64,000 bases of DNA from NCBI GenBank assembly GCA_050013075.1, contig JBEKFZ010000005.1, forward strand, positions 26,683-90,682. Reading direction: 5' to 3'. Below the pieces are notes generated by a model. The model was not told the origin of the DNA and searched no databases. It saw only the letters and a program-made list of their open reading frames with translations. The DNA is from JBEKIK01 sp050013075 (GTDB taxonomy: Bacteria; Planctomycetota; Planctomycetia; Pirellulales; Thermoguttaceae). Position numbers and translations under genes: made by a program. Shown here piece after piece: positions 1-8,959 of the stretch; position 1 is the first letter of the stretch, and every line of letters begins with the position of its first letter.

Positions 1-370
1 CTTCAAGGGCGGCGTCATTGACTAAAGGGGTGTGTTGTGCCACGATTCACCTCAACTGGACAGAAAAAGAGAATGTCGTGTACTCAGACGATTCTGTTCT
101 CCTAGCCAGCCCAAGCGTTGGACCCGGCGGCGGTATGATCCTGTGGTCATGCGAACCCGTCAACGAAAGAAGAGGGCATCGAACTAGGCCCGCTCCAGGA
201 ACCCCGGCGAAGGGGCGCAAGAGAACAGTACCCAGCCGACACCCCCAAGGCGGGGGCGCGGTCTAAGCACTGCTTCTCTTACTCAAGGGTCTGCGTAGAC
301 CCTCGTTCGCCGTTTTCCTGGAAGCAGTAACCTGACGCTGCGCGTCAATTTCGAGTTGTGCTGTTAGTTT

Positions 371-913
371 ATGTCGTGTTGGCCCCCGCTGCAATCCCCA
401 GCCGCGTGCGCGGCCGAAGAGGGACCCTCCCCCGTTGCGCCAGCGGCCCATAGACGGCCGCGTACTGTGGGCATGGTGACTTTCGACGTGCCTTCTCTCT
501 CCATCGACGCTAGGGGCCTTGGCAGCGGCGGATTGAAAAAACTCGGCACGGGCATGCTGACCCTTTCGGACAATGCCACCTACTTGGGCGACACCACAAT
601 CGACAGCGGCTGCCTGCAACTAAACGGCGCCAACTCAGTGCTGCACACCATTACCGGCGCCGGCAACCTCGGCGTGGGCAACGGAGTCATTCCTTCCATG
701 CTCACCGCCGATAGCGTCCAAGTGGGCACACTGACTATCGGCGCCGGCTCGATATTGACCATCGCACCCATTCCCGGCGGCCCACTTGCAGAAAGAAACT
801 CATTGACTTCGGTTCCGGAGCCATCGGTTTGGGCAATGCTCATGCTAGCCGCTATGGGACTGGGAATTTATAGGTGTCGCTGTCACTGTTGCATCAAGTC
901 ATCCCTTTTTTAG
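371..913 (+). CDS. PEP-CTERM surface protein, C-terminal part, probably 5'-truncated
   Basis: The translation carries an autotransporter-associated beta-strand repeat (GGLKKLGTGMLTLS, then DTTIDSGCLQLNGAN) followed by a C-terminal PEP-CTERM tail: VPEPS, a hydrophobic stretch and a short basic/cysteine end. Such proteins are exported, cut at PEP and anchored by exosortase. No signal peptide or ribosome site precedes the first ATG at 371, and the first 40 or so residues look non-native. The start may therefore lie in another frame or be lost, and this is best read as the 3' end of a decayed gene. It lies outside the integrated element, on the left chromosomal flank. A perfect hairpin follows at 978-1011. 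Confidence 0.55.
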   Translation: MSCWPPLQSPAACAAEEGPSPVAPAAHRRPRTVGMVTFDVPSLSIDARGLGSGGLKKLGTGMLTLSDNATYLGDTTIDSGCLQLNGANSVLHTITGAGNLGVGNGVIPSMLTADSVQVGTLTIGAGSILTIAPIPGGPLAERNSLTSVPEPSVWAMLMLAAMGLGIYRCRCHCCIKSSLF

Positions 914-977
914 GAATGCCAATTATCCACCGATTTCTCGGACGGACTGGCCGCCCAATTTTCCATGCGTCGGACCG

Positions 978-1011
978 GGGAGCCCCGGGTCGTTGCCGAC
1001 CCGGGGCTCCC
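978..1011. terminator. Perfect 15-bp hairpin after the PEP-CTERM gene
   Basis: The arms GGGAGCCCCGGGTCG (978-992) and CGACCCGGGGCTCCC (997-1011) are perfectly complementary around a TTGC loop. No T-tract follows, so it may act as a transcript end or RNA stabiliser rather than a classical intrinsic terminator. The rest of 914-1385 holds no supportable gene. Confidence 0.5.
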
Positions 1012-1385
1012 ACAGATCCGTGCTCGCATTAGAGCATACGGTTATGGCGTTACATAATAGAGTTGGCAGCCCAGGGTGTAGAGCCTACGCCCGCGAATCT
1101 TGCGGGGCTTTATCGCCGTGATGGTGTCGAATTTCCATCGGCTGACATTGGCGAGTTGATGGGTGCCGCGTGTGCAACGTCCGCAACGGCCCCGCAACAC
1201 GCCCTGCCACTTTGACCAAAACGTGGCCCGGCAGTGGCGGACCAGTGACGCTATGTGTGTTGTCCGCATAGCAGCCAGTAGTCGGCAATGGTCTACGGCG
1301 AATTAGGCCACCAGGTAGCGAATCCTTGAAATTATCTGTTTTGAACTTCCGCCTCGAAGACGCAACTCTAATCCGCACAATAAGA

Positions 1386-1415
1386 AAGCCCTTCGACATG
1401 CTTGCCGAAGGGCTT
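1386..1415 (-). terminator. Original terminator of the tRNA-Pro gene, now separated from it
   Basis: The arms AAGCCCTTCG (1386-1395) and CGAAGGGCTT (1406-1415) form a 10-bp stem. It lies 15 bp beyond the 3' end of the tRNA fragment at 1430. Read on the minus strand it is directly downstream of where the tRNA ended before the element inserted, so the element has displaced the tRNA from its own terminator by about 43 kb. Confidence 0.6.
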
Positions 1416-1427
1416 ATTTTGAACAAC

Positions 1428-1471
1428 AGTCGGGGCGACTGGATTTGAACCAGCGACCTCTTGGTCCCGAA
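1428..1471. repeat. Left attachment site, tRNA-Pro 3'-half remnant
   Basis: This 44-bp sequence is identical to 44393-44436. Read on the minus strand it is the 3' part of tRNA-Pro from the anticodon loop to the discriminator base (1430), without the 5' half. Identity stops at the same base on both sides, as expected for the recombination core of a tRNA-targeting integrase. Confidence 0.92.
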
Positions 1472-1541
1472 TTATGTTTTTGGAACTGCCGAAAACACCC
1501 GAAAACCAAAGCACGCTATGAATTTACCATGCTTCGATAGC

Positions 1542-1564
1542 ATTTGCAAGTAGTTGCAAATAGT
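1542..1564. promoter_or_regulatory. TTGCAA inverted repeat beside the left attachment site
   Basis: ATTTGCAA (1542-1549) and TTGCAAAT (1554-1561) form a palindrome with a 4-bp spacer. The right arm extends to TTGCAAATAGT, which matches TTGCAATTAGT upstream of the DUF1580 gene (41982-41992) at 10 of 11 positions. A shared binding site for an element-encoded DNA-binding protein is inferred, for example an integrase arm site or an excisionase site. Confidence 0.4.
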
Positions 1565-1600
1565 ATTCGTATTTTGCGGGAAATAAGCGTATTTTTGAGT

Positions 1601-1612
1601 GTACACGTGTAC
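1601..1612. promoter_or_regulatory. GTACACGTGTAC palindrome near the left end
   Basis: This is a perfect 12-bp palindrome. A related palindrome, GTGTACAAGTACAC, lies near the other end of the element upstream of the integrase (44300-44313). The pairing suggests a shared operator or recombination-accessory site, but this is inference only. Confidence 0.3.
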
Positions 1613-1890
1613 GAAAAAATGTGAATGTGCGTACATTGACCGCTATCGTAATGCACCCAGAGGTCACTGGTTTTTTTACAAAGCATAAAACGTCTTGGTA
1701 CACGTCTTAGCACACACGTTAGTAAAGCGATCATCTTTTATGGAGTCGAGGGCCACGGCGTCGAGAAATCAATGTGGGGCTTGTAGGTGCCAGTGACACC
1801 TGTTTTAGACTACTGAACAGACAAGGAAAATGCCAGTCCACCCCCTCTTGTCATGCACCCGGCCTAGATTAATGCTAACATTCGATAGGC

Positions 1891-2160
1891 AGTAATGGCC
1901 GGATATACTGCCCCCTCCGGCTATAGCCTATTAAATGTTGCCCCCATGACTATGTGTGTGTGATCATGGGGGTCTTTTATTGGTTGATCAACCCAGCCTG
2001 GGCATCGGGTTATGAACACCCGTCCATATTGCAATACTGCTGGATCAGGATAGGTTAAAAGTCGATGGGCTTCTTTAGGCTGGATTCCCTGCCCCATCCG
2101 GCCACGCCTATCAAATACAGCCCCCATGCCCACTAATCTGGACATGGGGGTTTTTGTTTG
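1891..2160 (+). ncRNA. Tandem pair of hairpin-plus-terminator units
   Basis: Two related units occur about 180 bp apart. Each has a short CCGG-type hairpin with CTGCCCC in its loop, then GCCTAT-N-AAAT, then a strong hairpin with arms CCCCCATG...CATGGGGG and a T-run (1941-1976 and 2121-2155). The first terminator has 9-bp arms (1941-1949 with 1964-1972). The units could be two small RNAs or duplicated transcript ends. The rest of 1472-2294 has no supported gene. Confidence 0.45.
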
Positions 2161-2315
2161 AAGGTTAATCTCCACGGCGTCGAGCACCCCTGCATGGGCG
2201 TCGCGACTTGGCGTTACTCAACCCCCCCGCTCTCCCTCTTTCTGGGTGATTGAACTTTAATCTTTGATATCGCAAAAGTAAGTGCGTTCGTTTTAACTTA
2301 AAGGCTTCTAGCCAT

Positions 2316-2494
2316 GAGGCAGCGTTAGCACCCGGATATTCCGTTTCTGATCATATCAGAACCGTCCGGAGTGCGCTCTTTAACACGGCTCGTTTGCTGC
2401 GGGCCAATCTTCAACAGTTCAACTGGCAGGGATTTCCTGCTTGTGTTTTTATTTCAGGGCGGCAAGCCGCCCGCAACGTTAAGGGAGGTGTAAG
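2316..2494 (+). promoter_or_regulatory. Structured leader of a PEP-CTERM gene with the GAGGCAGC motif
   Basis: GAGGCAGC (2316-2323) is followed by TTAGCACCCG. That stretch opens a stem closed by TCCGGAGTGC (2365-2374), with an inner perfect hairpin TTCTGAT-CAT-ATCAGAA (2345-2361). A second hairpin (GGGCGGC/GCCGCCC) and the ribosome site AAGGGAGGTG precede the ATG at 2495. The same motif lies 120-220 nt upstream of three other PEP-CTERM genes (23025, 52141, 63205). A cis-acting RNA or protein-binding leader is inferred. Confidence 0.5.
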
Positions 2495-3049
2495 ATGAGA
2501 AGGTCGATTTTTTTTGTTTTGATGGTATTACTATTTTGGATGGTTAATCTTGATATGATGCTGGCGGCAGATTACCAGTTCATCAGAAGTGTTGGCAGTT
2601 CTGGTTACGGGAATGGACAGTTTAGGAATCCTGGCAGCATAGCCGTGGACCTATCTGGGAACGTTTGGGTTGCCGATTCAAATAACAGTCGCATTCAGGA
2701 GTTTGACAGCAGTGGAAATTTTCTAAGAACCTTTGGCAGTTATGGTACCGGGAACGAGCAATTAGAAGGTGTTCAGGGTATAGATGTAGACTTGTCAGGA
2801 AACATTTGGGTCGCCGATACAAATAACTATCGCATTCAGAAATTTGATAGTAACGGAACATATCTCACTGAGTTTGGGGACGGGCAATTCTGCGATGTGG
2901 CTGTGGATTTATCAGGGAACGTTTGGGTTTCTGATTGGGGTAACAACCGCATCCTGGAATTCAGCATGGTTCCCGAACCCTCCACCCTTGTCCTTCTCGG
3001 CATCGGTGCCATCAGCCTCCTTGTCTATGCTTGGCGACGGAGGAAGTGA
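2495..3049 (+). CDS. NHL-repeat beta-propeller PEP-CTERM protein
   Basis: This is a 184-residue secreted protein. A signal peptide (hydrophobic residues about 5-25, ending in LAA) is followed by about three NHL-type blades with the repeating pattern VDLSGNVWVADSNN-R-QEF. The C-terminus is a PEP-CTERM anchor: VPEPS, a hydrophobic helix, then WRRRK. NHL proteins often bind protein or glycan at the cell surface, but three blades are fewer than a full six-bladed propeller, so it may be shortened. The start is fixed by AAGGGAGGTG upstream. It lies inside the element, and a 160-bp repeat follows its stop and recurs inverted beside a PEP-CTERM remnant at 9149-9295. Confidence 0.8.
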   Translation: MRRSIFFVLMVLLFWMVNLDMMLAADYQFIRSVGSSGYGNGQFRNPGSIAVDLSGNVWVADSNNSRIQEFDSSGNFLRTFGSYGTGNEQLEGVQGIDVDLSGNIWVADTNNYRIQKFDSNGTYLTEFGDGQFCDVAVDLSGNVWVSDWGNNRILEFSMVPEPSTLVLLGIGAISLLVYAWRRRK

Positions 3050-3076
3050 TACATTGTTCCCCAAGTTGCAAGACTC

Positions 3077-3235
3077 GCCACCCTGAGTGGATTTGTACTC
3101 CAAATTGATAAAGAACATAATCGTAATCACGCCGAATATTGAACGCCAAAGGTACCCTTTGTGGTACCGGTTGCAAAAATCTCCTAGACGTTTGGTAGAA
3201 TCAGCGGATTGAGCATCCGCTTTAAGAATTTTTAC
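3077..3235 (+). repeat. Inverted-copy repeat downstream of a PEP-CTERM gene (copy 1)
   Basis: From GCCACCCTGAG onward, about 90 bp is almost identical to the reverse complement of 9120-8960. The match then continues with scattered changes through the hairpin GCGGATTGAGCATCCGC. Both copies follow the stop of a PEP-CTERM gene or remnant, so gene and tail were duplicated together in inverted orientation. Confidence 0.75.
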
Positions 3236-3866
3236 GCTATCTTTCTTGCTTTCGGCGTGGTCAATTTCTGGGCCTTCTTCGTGGTGGTATTCTTGATAGC
3301 CATTTATCATGTCCTTTCGTATTGGGAATTCTTGTGGATTGCGACCTCCGCGACCAATCAGGACAGACAGTTACCTCGGGTCTACGAAAAGCTCAAGCTG
3401 ATAGTTAAAGGAATTGCAGTGGGTTACAGCAGCGAAATGGGGCATGTCGAGAACCTCATACCGCACGAGTTTACAACATGTAGATACACGATATGGCAAT
3501 TTTGGACTCCAGCCAACTAGTAATTAAGCAGAAAGCTTGGAGCCGGAGAGATCTGACGAAAAACCAAGGGTTCTTGACAGGTGGCGTCAGACAACTAAGT
3601 TGATGGAATGGCCGAATTACTGACGCCCGAGGAAGTGAAGGTTCCTGAACATGGCCATCCGCGCCAGGGTTGGCGAGCGTCTGCACCAGCTCGTCGCGGC
3701 CAGGCAGAACGGCGAACCAAATGGACTCACCAGTATCCTAGCTATAATGACACCGAAGTTATCATGTTGCGCGCCGGCTGATAAATCTGGTTCGGGCGGT
3801 TGATCTCGATCAGCTAGCGAGCGTATGCTCGGGCAGCGGGGTGGATGGGTATGGAAAGTTGAAAGG
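3236..3866. other. Gap without a supported gene
   Basis: Open frames here are short. One of 57 codons (3608-3781, plus strand, starting MAELLTPEEV) has no ribosome site and no recognised relatives. A hydrophobic frame at 3209-3520 overlaps the repeat and is not convincing. Confidence 0.4.
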
Positions 3867-4841
3867 ATGTTTTTTTACTTCGACGAGTCAGGTGGGTTTG
3901 AGACGCAGCCGCAGGGTCATCGTGCTGGAATCGTCGTCGGTGTGGTTCTTCCCGAGTCAACACGCGACAACGTTTTCGGCCGGTTTCAGAAGTTTCTCGC
4001 AACCCTGAGCCCCAATGAGTACGATCGCGGCGAGCCGAAAGGTGCTCGCCTCAGTGACGACAGCAGAAGCCGATTCTCTAAGTTGTTGGCCGACTGCCAG
4101 GACTTGCTGCTGGCGGTTACGATGCTTGACCTTACGCCGCTAGCGCAGTTGGACGCTAAGACACTCTGCGAGTCCATCGTCAAGCGGCTCAACTGGTGGG
4201 CCGGACAATGCCGCTACCAGACACTGCGCGATGAGGTGACCCTGCTGGCAAAGCAAGCGGGAAACCTCAGTGTGCCGCAGACGCTTCGCCTTGCCGCGAC
4301 GGCCAGGTGCATCATGCGAGCCCTGGACCACGCAGTCATTCGCTTCGCGGGCGATTGTTACCGGCCGTGCTGGAACGCGATCAGCTTCGAGTTGGACGCG
4401 GTTCAGACGCGGCCGGGCAGCCGGGAGCAGCAGGTCTTCGAGACGCTCCTCCCGGCGTGGATTACGGCTTGGAGTATAAAGAACCCAATCACCCTGGTCG
4501 AGGAACTGCATACGCCGGATCATCCTTTTGTGAAGCAGTACGACCGGGCCAACGGGATCGACCTGGGAGCCATACTCCGAAATAACGTACATTGGCGGTC
4601 ATCTGCGGGTAACCCAGGTATCCAAATCGCTGACATGGCGGCAACCGTTGTGTCGCGGGCCGTGCATGGTATAACAACGGGGCGCGAGTTGAAAGACTAT
4701 GGCACTTTGATGAAACGGGCGTTGGTGTCCCGAGCAGACATAGGAATCTTATCTGTCACTGAAACCTCGGAAGAGGACATCGCTCGGCGTTATGCTGGCC
4801 TGCTTGGTGCGGTCCACGCTGTTCGTCGGCATGAGCGGTAG
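3867..4841 (+). CDS. DUF3800 domain protein
   Basis: The N-terminus MFFYFDESGG carries the acidic DESG motif of DUF3800, and GIQIADMAA near residue 255 is the typical second motif. The family has an RNase-H-like fold and is common on mobile elements and beside defence genes; its reaction is not established. The ATG at 3867 is chosen because family members begin a few residues before the YFDESG strand; an in-frame ATG at 3825 would add 14 residues. It stands alone on the plus strand, followed by a decayed restriction-gene tail. Confidence 0.72.
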   Translation: MFFYFDESGGFETQPQGHRAGIVVGVVLPESTRDNVFGRFQKFLATLSPNEYDRGEPKGARLSDDSRSRFSKLLADCQDLLLAVTMLDLTPLAQLDAKTLCESIVKRLNWWAGQCRYQTLRDEVTLLAKQAGNLSVPQTLRLAATARCIMRALDHAVIRFAGDCYRPCWNAISFELDAVQTRPGSREQQVFETLLPAWITAWSIKNPITLVEELHTPDHPFVKQYDRANGIDLGAILRNNVHWRSSAGNPGIQIADMAATVVSRAVHGITTGRELKDYGTLMKRALVSRADIGILSVTETSEEDIARRYAGLLGAVHAVRRHER

Positions 4842-4956
4842 CGACGATTGGTACTCATGCGGCGGCGGGATGCAAAGGGGAACATTGGTGGCGCGTCTGG
4901 CGAACAAACCGCCAGCGGCAAAAGCGATGAAGGGCTTGACAACCTGGAGCAAGTAG

Positions 4957-5058
4957 CCCGTCCCACTTCCCGCCGCCGTACTTAAACGATACCCGCCCGA
5001 CAAGCAAGAGAAGGCCACGCTCCTGGTTCTGGAGCAGGCCGAGATGCACTCTCGATGA
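4957..5058 (+). pseudogene. Remnant resembling the C-terminus of a type I restriction R subunit
   Basis: The frame reads YPPDKQEKAT then VLEQAE and stops. This resembles, from memory, the last helix of EcoEI-type HsdR proteins. The upstream frame (4871-4956, in a different reading frame from 4957-5058) is broken and no start exists. It is probably debris of another restriction system in the cargo region; the rest of 4842-5189 is empty. Confidence 0.4.
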
Positions 5059-5189
5059 GATTTCGGCTTCTGTTGGGGCTCCGATGCAATCCGTGTCGGC
5101 TCACCTTCGGGATCTCCGAAAGCCAAAACATGGAGGGCACACGGTCGAGAGAAAATCGCTTGGGAAAGGACTATTTAGCTATCGGCTTT

Positions 5190-5942
5190 TCATTCCTCCT
5201 CCGGCCTTTCAAGCGTAATCTTTTGGCCTTCAAGACAGGGCAAATGATCAAGTAGCGATTGAAACTTCGTGCAACCCGTCATTAGAAGCTGCGCATATTT
5301 AAGACCGACGCGCCGAATCATCTTCGTACTCTCAGCACTATTGCTTCGTCCACATTTTCCCGAGATACAACGCGGATGATCAACTCCCGTTACCATGTAG
5401 TCCGCCAACGGAACAGGGGCAGTAAGCACAATGTCGTAAATTGCTTTATTTTTTCGGTAAAGTTTCTTCTTGAGACTGCTGAAGTAGGACTCTGGATTTA
5501 CTACTCGCCATGATTTATTCTCGAAACTGTAGATCGGAATACCCGACTCATACTGCACAAAGAAATATCGGTTGCGGTCCTCATCTTCACGCCGGAATAC
5601 CATGAAGTGTCGGCCTACTAGGACAGAAATCGGGAACCTCATCAAGCAGGGACCATAGTAATTTCCATTTACGTTGAAATTGTTTAAACCGCACCAGACT
5701 CCTGGAACTGTCCACATTCCATGTTCCGGAAGACGCAATTGCCATTTGCTTCGAAGCAGCAACTCTCCCACGTTCAAGATCTCGTCCAATTCTTCCTCAT
5801 GACATGCGTGGTATAGGAATCCTCCTAGACGATCCGATAACGAACCTGTCCACCGGAAATAGCCACGGAAATCCTCTTGATCGAATGGTTCTTGGTATGA
5901 CGGCAACTTTGCCGCACTCTTTTTTGTTGCTACTTTTGGCAT
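5190..5942 (-). CDS. Unknown protein, 250 residues
   Basis: No family is recognised. The ribosome site GAGGTGAAGA directly precedes the ATG, so the start is well supported. The N-terminus is Lys/Ala-rich (about 15 residues). The core has LYHACHEEELDEIL and then GMWTVPGVWCGLNNF, a layout seen in some ADP-ribosyltransferase-like folds (H near the start, then an aromatic-rich segment), but no firm motif supports this. There is no signal peptide or membrane segment. It is flanked by a decayed restriction fragment and a 770-bp empty region. Confidence 0.55.
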   Translation of the reverse strand: MPKVATKKSAAKLPSYQEPFDQEDFRGYFRWTGSLSDRLGGFLYHACHEEELDEILNVGELLLRSKWQLRLPEHGMWTVPGVWCGLNNFNVNGNYYGPCLMRFPISVLVGRHFMVFRREDEDRNRYFFVQYESGIPIYSFENKSWRVVNPESYFSSLKKKLYRKNKAIYDIVLTAPVPLADYMVTGVDHPRCISGKCGRSNSAESTKMIRRVGLKYAQLLMTGCTKFQSLLDHLPCLEGQKITLERPEEE

Positions 5943-6711
5943 TCTTCACCTCAAGTTTCATTACGGTGGTGATTGTTAACATGCAACAGTTGGCCTGATC
6001 GTCATGCGGCTACCCGACACGTAATCGTCCGAAGGAACGCGAGCCGAATCCGTAGGGCACACCGTTGCCCATGTTGGTAATTTTATACCATGCACTACCT
6101 GATCGACAGTAGCCAACCCCATCCCCAGGGGGCAGTGACTGACGACGAAATAGCGTGTGCCGCGCCATTAACGGCCACCCCCGCCCATAGAATAGCGCAC
6201 GTCGGTGCGACACACCGATGCGTGTTAGGAAACGCGATGCCGTTGAGCAATGATCGCCCGACCGTCCCAACTACCCGATGCGCGTGAGACAAGCCATCAA
6301 ACGACCCATTGCAGGAGTGGAGTGTCTATTTCGTTAGACTTTTAGATTTCAACTATGCAATTTAAAAAGTTGTGAGAAAGTCGGAAAACTCGATTATTCA
6401 TTCCTATTCGCCCTCGCCTAGCAACCACTCCCGTGCTCGTTCGACCAGCAATAGTTCGGCGGCTGGCCGCCGCCCTGGTTAACCTCAAGGGAACATTCCA
6501 TGAGTATTTTGATTGAGAAGTGGGGGCAAAAACCGCCCGGAGCGGATTCGTGTTCCGCTGGTCTAGCGAACAGGTCTAGCGAGTTTTGAATAGATGGTAC
6601 GCGGAAGGGTACTATTCCGCCCCAATTTTCGGAGATAAACATTGCGGGATTATATACTTGATGCAAGGTAGTGCATAAAGACTGTTCTAATGTTTAGTAA
6701 ATACAGGGTGA
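5943..6711. other. Gap without a supported gene
   Basis: Frames here are short on both strands and lack ribosome sites. The segment near 6455-6480 is a GC-rich palindrome, GGCGGCTGGCCGCCGCC. Nothing else is recognised. Confidence 0.4.
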
Positions 6712-7734
6712 ATGGGAACCGCTAAAATAGCGGTTATGAAAAACTATAGACGTGCAATCTGGGAAAAAACGAAATGCAATGTCCGGGCCTGTATTGACCT
6801 CAGGAAGATATTATCCGTAATTATTTTATCATTAGTCATCGTTTATTGGTACGGAAATAATTCTACTAAAATGTCGGATATGTTAATAGATACCATTGCC
6901 GTTCCGAGCTTGGGTGTAATTCTATGGTTCATTATTTATGGATTATGGAGTTGGGCAACCGCCCCACGGCAAATCTATTATGAACAAAGTGAAAAGATTG
7001 ATGAATATACAAAAGCCAATCAGCGGCAAGTGATTGAAATCAAAACAATTGATGATTTCAATTTTGCACAAGGTCTTTATTGTACGATGCCTCTAGGTGA
7101 GATGCATCATCCATCTCATATTAAACGCTGGTGGAAAGAAGAACAAGCAGCATCCGTAAATGATCGTGAATCACGCGAAATATTTCTTATTGCAAAGCAA
7201 AAGCAAGAAGCTTGGTCAATACTTTATGCAACTTGTCCATTCGACAATTATATCCTTAATATCTACGGATTTGCTAAAAGGGATCTTCAAAAGTCCGATA
7301 TTGATGAATGGGACTCATCACAAGATATAGTCAAAGCATTATTAGAAATTGTAAAAAGGGATTTGCCGAAATGCCGTGGCGTACTAATTGAAGTTGATTC
7401 AAAAAAAATTAAAGAGCTATCACCCAAAAAAATTCTATTTGATCGGCTTGCCGCAGTTTGTGACATTGAATTTCAGGAAATTTGCAAAATATCTTATAAG
7501 ATTCCAGAAATATATTATTGTTCTCGCAATAAAAACGAAGAGAAATCAATGACATTATTATATGCGCGGGCACCTTGGGGGCAGGATAATCTGGACGTTA
7601 ATAATAAGTCACATATTGGGTTCTTGGTTCATTCTATGTATTCCATTTATACTGATTGTCTTCCTGGTGATACTGAGTGGCGAATATACCTCGAAGATCT
7701 CGAAAAACGCATTATGGATACTTATTTACCATAG
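6712..7734 (+). CDS. Membrane-anchored protein of unknown function
   Basis: Two hydrophobic helices (about residues 30-48 and 60-80) are followed by a soluble domain of about 240 residues. That domain has alternating strands and helices (IFLIAKQKQEAWSILYA, then CRGVLIEVDS) that vaguely recall a GNAT-like fold; this is not certain. The gene is clearly AT-richer than the phage-like half of the element, which suggests a separate origin. A hairpin, ACCGCT-aaaat-AGCGGT (6718-6735), lies between the ATG at 6712 and an in-frame ATG at 6736, so the true start is uncertain. Confidence 0.55.
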   Translation: MGTAKIAVMKNYRRAIWEKTKCNVRACIDLRKILSVIILSLVIVYWYGNNSTKMSDMLIDTIAVPSLGVILWFIIYGLWSWATAPRQIYYEQSEKIDEYTKANQRQVIEIKTIDDFNFAQGLYCTMPLGEMHHPSHIKRWWKEEQAASVNDRESREIFLIAKQKQEAWSILYATCPFDNYILNIYGFAKRDLQKSDIDEWDSSQDIVKALLEIVKRDLPKCRGVLIEVDSKKIKELSPKKILFDRLAAVCDIEFQEICKISYKIPEIYYCSRNKNEEKSMTLLYARAPWGQDNLDVNNKSHIGFLVHSMYSIYTDCLPGDTEWRIYLEDLEKRIMDTYLP

Positions 7735-7777
7735 GATAATTATTCGGAATTATCCGGTTGACAAAGCAAATTGCCTA

Positions 7778-7924
7778 TTATACCTTATGGTTAATGCGTT
7801 TTAGTTTGCCCTCCATCTTTTTAGCGTCAACCTTAATGAAGGCTTCTAATGCCTCTTCGGGTTTCAGGGGGTAGAGGGAGAGACGTTTAAGGCGGTTTTT
7901 GGGATGTTTAGGCTTTTTAGACAT
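7778..7924 (-). CDS. Small basic protein, 48 residues
   Basis: The frame starts MSKKPKHPKNRLKRLSLYPL, continues KPEEALEAFIKVDAKKMEGK and ends in a basic tail. A basic N-terminus followed by a short PEEAL-x-AF helix recalls small proteins often seen in planctomycete genomes, but no function is known. The ribosome site is weak. It sits convergent to the membrane protein ending at 7734 and downstream of the next minus-strand gene. Confidence 0.5.
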   Translation of the reverse strand: MSKKPKHPKNRLKRLSLYPLKPEEALEAFIKVDAKKMEGKLKRINHKV

Positions 7925-8036
7925 ATATTGACTTTCGGAATTAGAAAATATCTAATGTAATCTCTGTGAGTTTATCCACCGCAAAGTAACATTTCCGTGG
8001 AGTCTCCAATGGCAACGAATAATGATTCCCAGACAC

Positions 8037-8771
8037 CTAGTGAACCGTCCCGTACTCCCGAACCACCCGCCCCCTCAACTCCACCGACGCCTGCTGTAAT
8101 TCCAGCGGTTGAACCATCGGTTCGACCCCAAACGGAGCGGTGGCAGGAGGGATATCAGCCACCCCAAAGAAAGTAAACTTCTCCGGAGACGGAGCAAAAA
8201 GAACAAGAGGGGCCAAAAAAAATGCGAATATCAGTGCGCGCGACGCATTAGCAATTTGATTAGCTTTCCAAGCGTTTACCTTAAGTATTTCTTTTGTGGC
8301 GCAATGTAAATTGGCACTGATAATTGCACTCGGGTCTTCTGATGATTCGGCACATTGAATTGCCCCGCGAATAGACATACTAGCCGGTCGTTCGCCGGGG
8401 CTTTTTGTGCGAATTATGCTAATAAATGCCAATCCAGAAAAAACTAGTGACGGAAGTCCCCACGAAATCAAAGTTGAAATCTTCTTTTCTGGGGACAATA
8501 AATAGACTGATGCAATGGCCGCTATTGTCAAACCATAAAGCCATTCTGCCTTTTTATCCAAGGATGCAAATGTGACCAAAGCTTCTCTATAGAGATTCTC
8601 TGCATATTTTAACACAATACCATAATCAACATCTGCTTTGGCCTTAAATTCCTTTGAATACCAATCGTGCTCTTGTTGAATATCGGGTTCGTCTTGCATG
8701 CTGTTACGACGAGAAAATGGAATCGACAACAAATCCCAAAACAAATCCCAAATCATTAGTAAGTATTTCAT
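8037..8771 (-). CDS. Membrane protein of unknown function
   Basis: This 244-residue protein has an N-terminal amphipathic stretch, a helical segment (YAENLYREALVTFASLDKK) and two adjacent membrane helices near residues 80-120. A third hydrophobic segment follows near 190. The layout of a helix, two close membrane helices and a soluble tail recalls SLATT-type effector proteins of defence systems, but no diagnostic motif is seen. The ATG at 8771 is used because AAGGAG lies eight bases upstream; a TTG one codon earlier is unlikely. It is AT-rich like the gene at 6712. Confidence 0.55.
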   Translation of the reverse strand: MKYLLMIWDLFWDLLSIPFSRRNSMQDEPDIQQEHDWYSKEFKAKADVDYGIVLKYAENLYREALVTFASLDKKAEWLYGLTIAAIASVYLLSPEKKISTLISWGLPSLVFSGLAFISIIRTKSPGERPASMSIRGAIQCAESSEDPSAIISANLHCATKEILKVNAWKANQIANASRALIFAFFLAPLVLFAPSPEKFTFFGVADIPPATAPFGVEPMVQPLELQQASVELRGRVVREYGTVH

Positions 8772-8959
8772 CAATTATTCTCCTTATTAAGCACTCTCTT
8801 TTGCAATTGCTAATTTATAAACTAATCTTTTAACTTACCCTGTAATATGATTTCCACTTCTGTCAGCATAGGCGGGAGCGCAGCGGTGCACAAGCGGGGG
8901 TTGAATGTCCTGCTCTACATTGCAGAATGTCGGCGCTGATCCAACGGCACCTTGAATAG

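Noticed and set aside
18..266. Plus-strand frame at the start of the window
   Set aside because: Arg/Pro-rich composition of a GC-rich shadow frame, without start context.
1085..1426. Minus-strand frame of 113 codons before the tRNA fragment
   Set aside because: It runs through the terminator hairpin and tRNA flank and has no protein-like composition.
1921..2187. Minus-strand frame antisense to the terminator units
   Set aside because: The same bases form two perfect hairpins with T-runs on the plus strand.
3209..3520. Hydrophobic frame of 103 codons overlapping the repeat
   Set aside because: No ribosome site, overlaps the non-coding repeat and lacks family resemblance; the hydrophobic start is shared with the inverted repeat copy.
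6418..6666. Minus-strand frame of 82 codons
   Set aside because: It runs through a GC palindrome, has no ribosome site and no neighbours with it.
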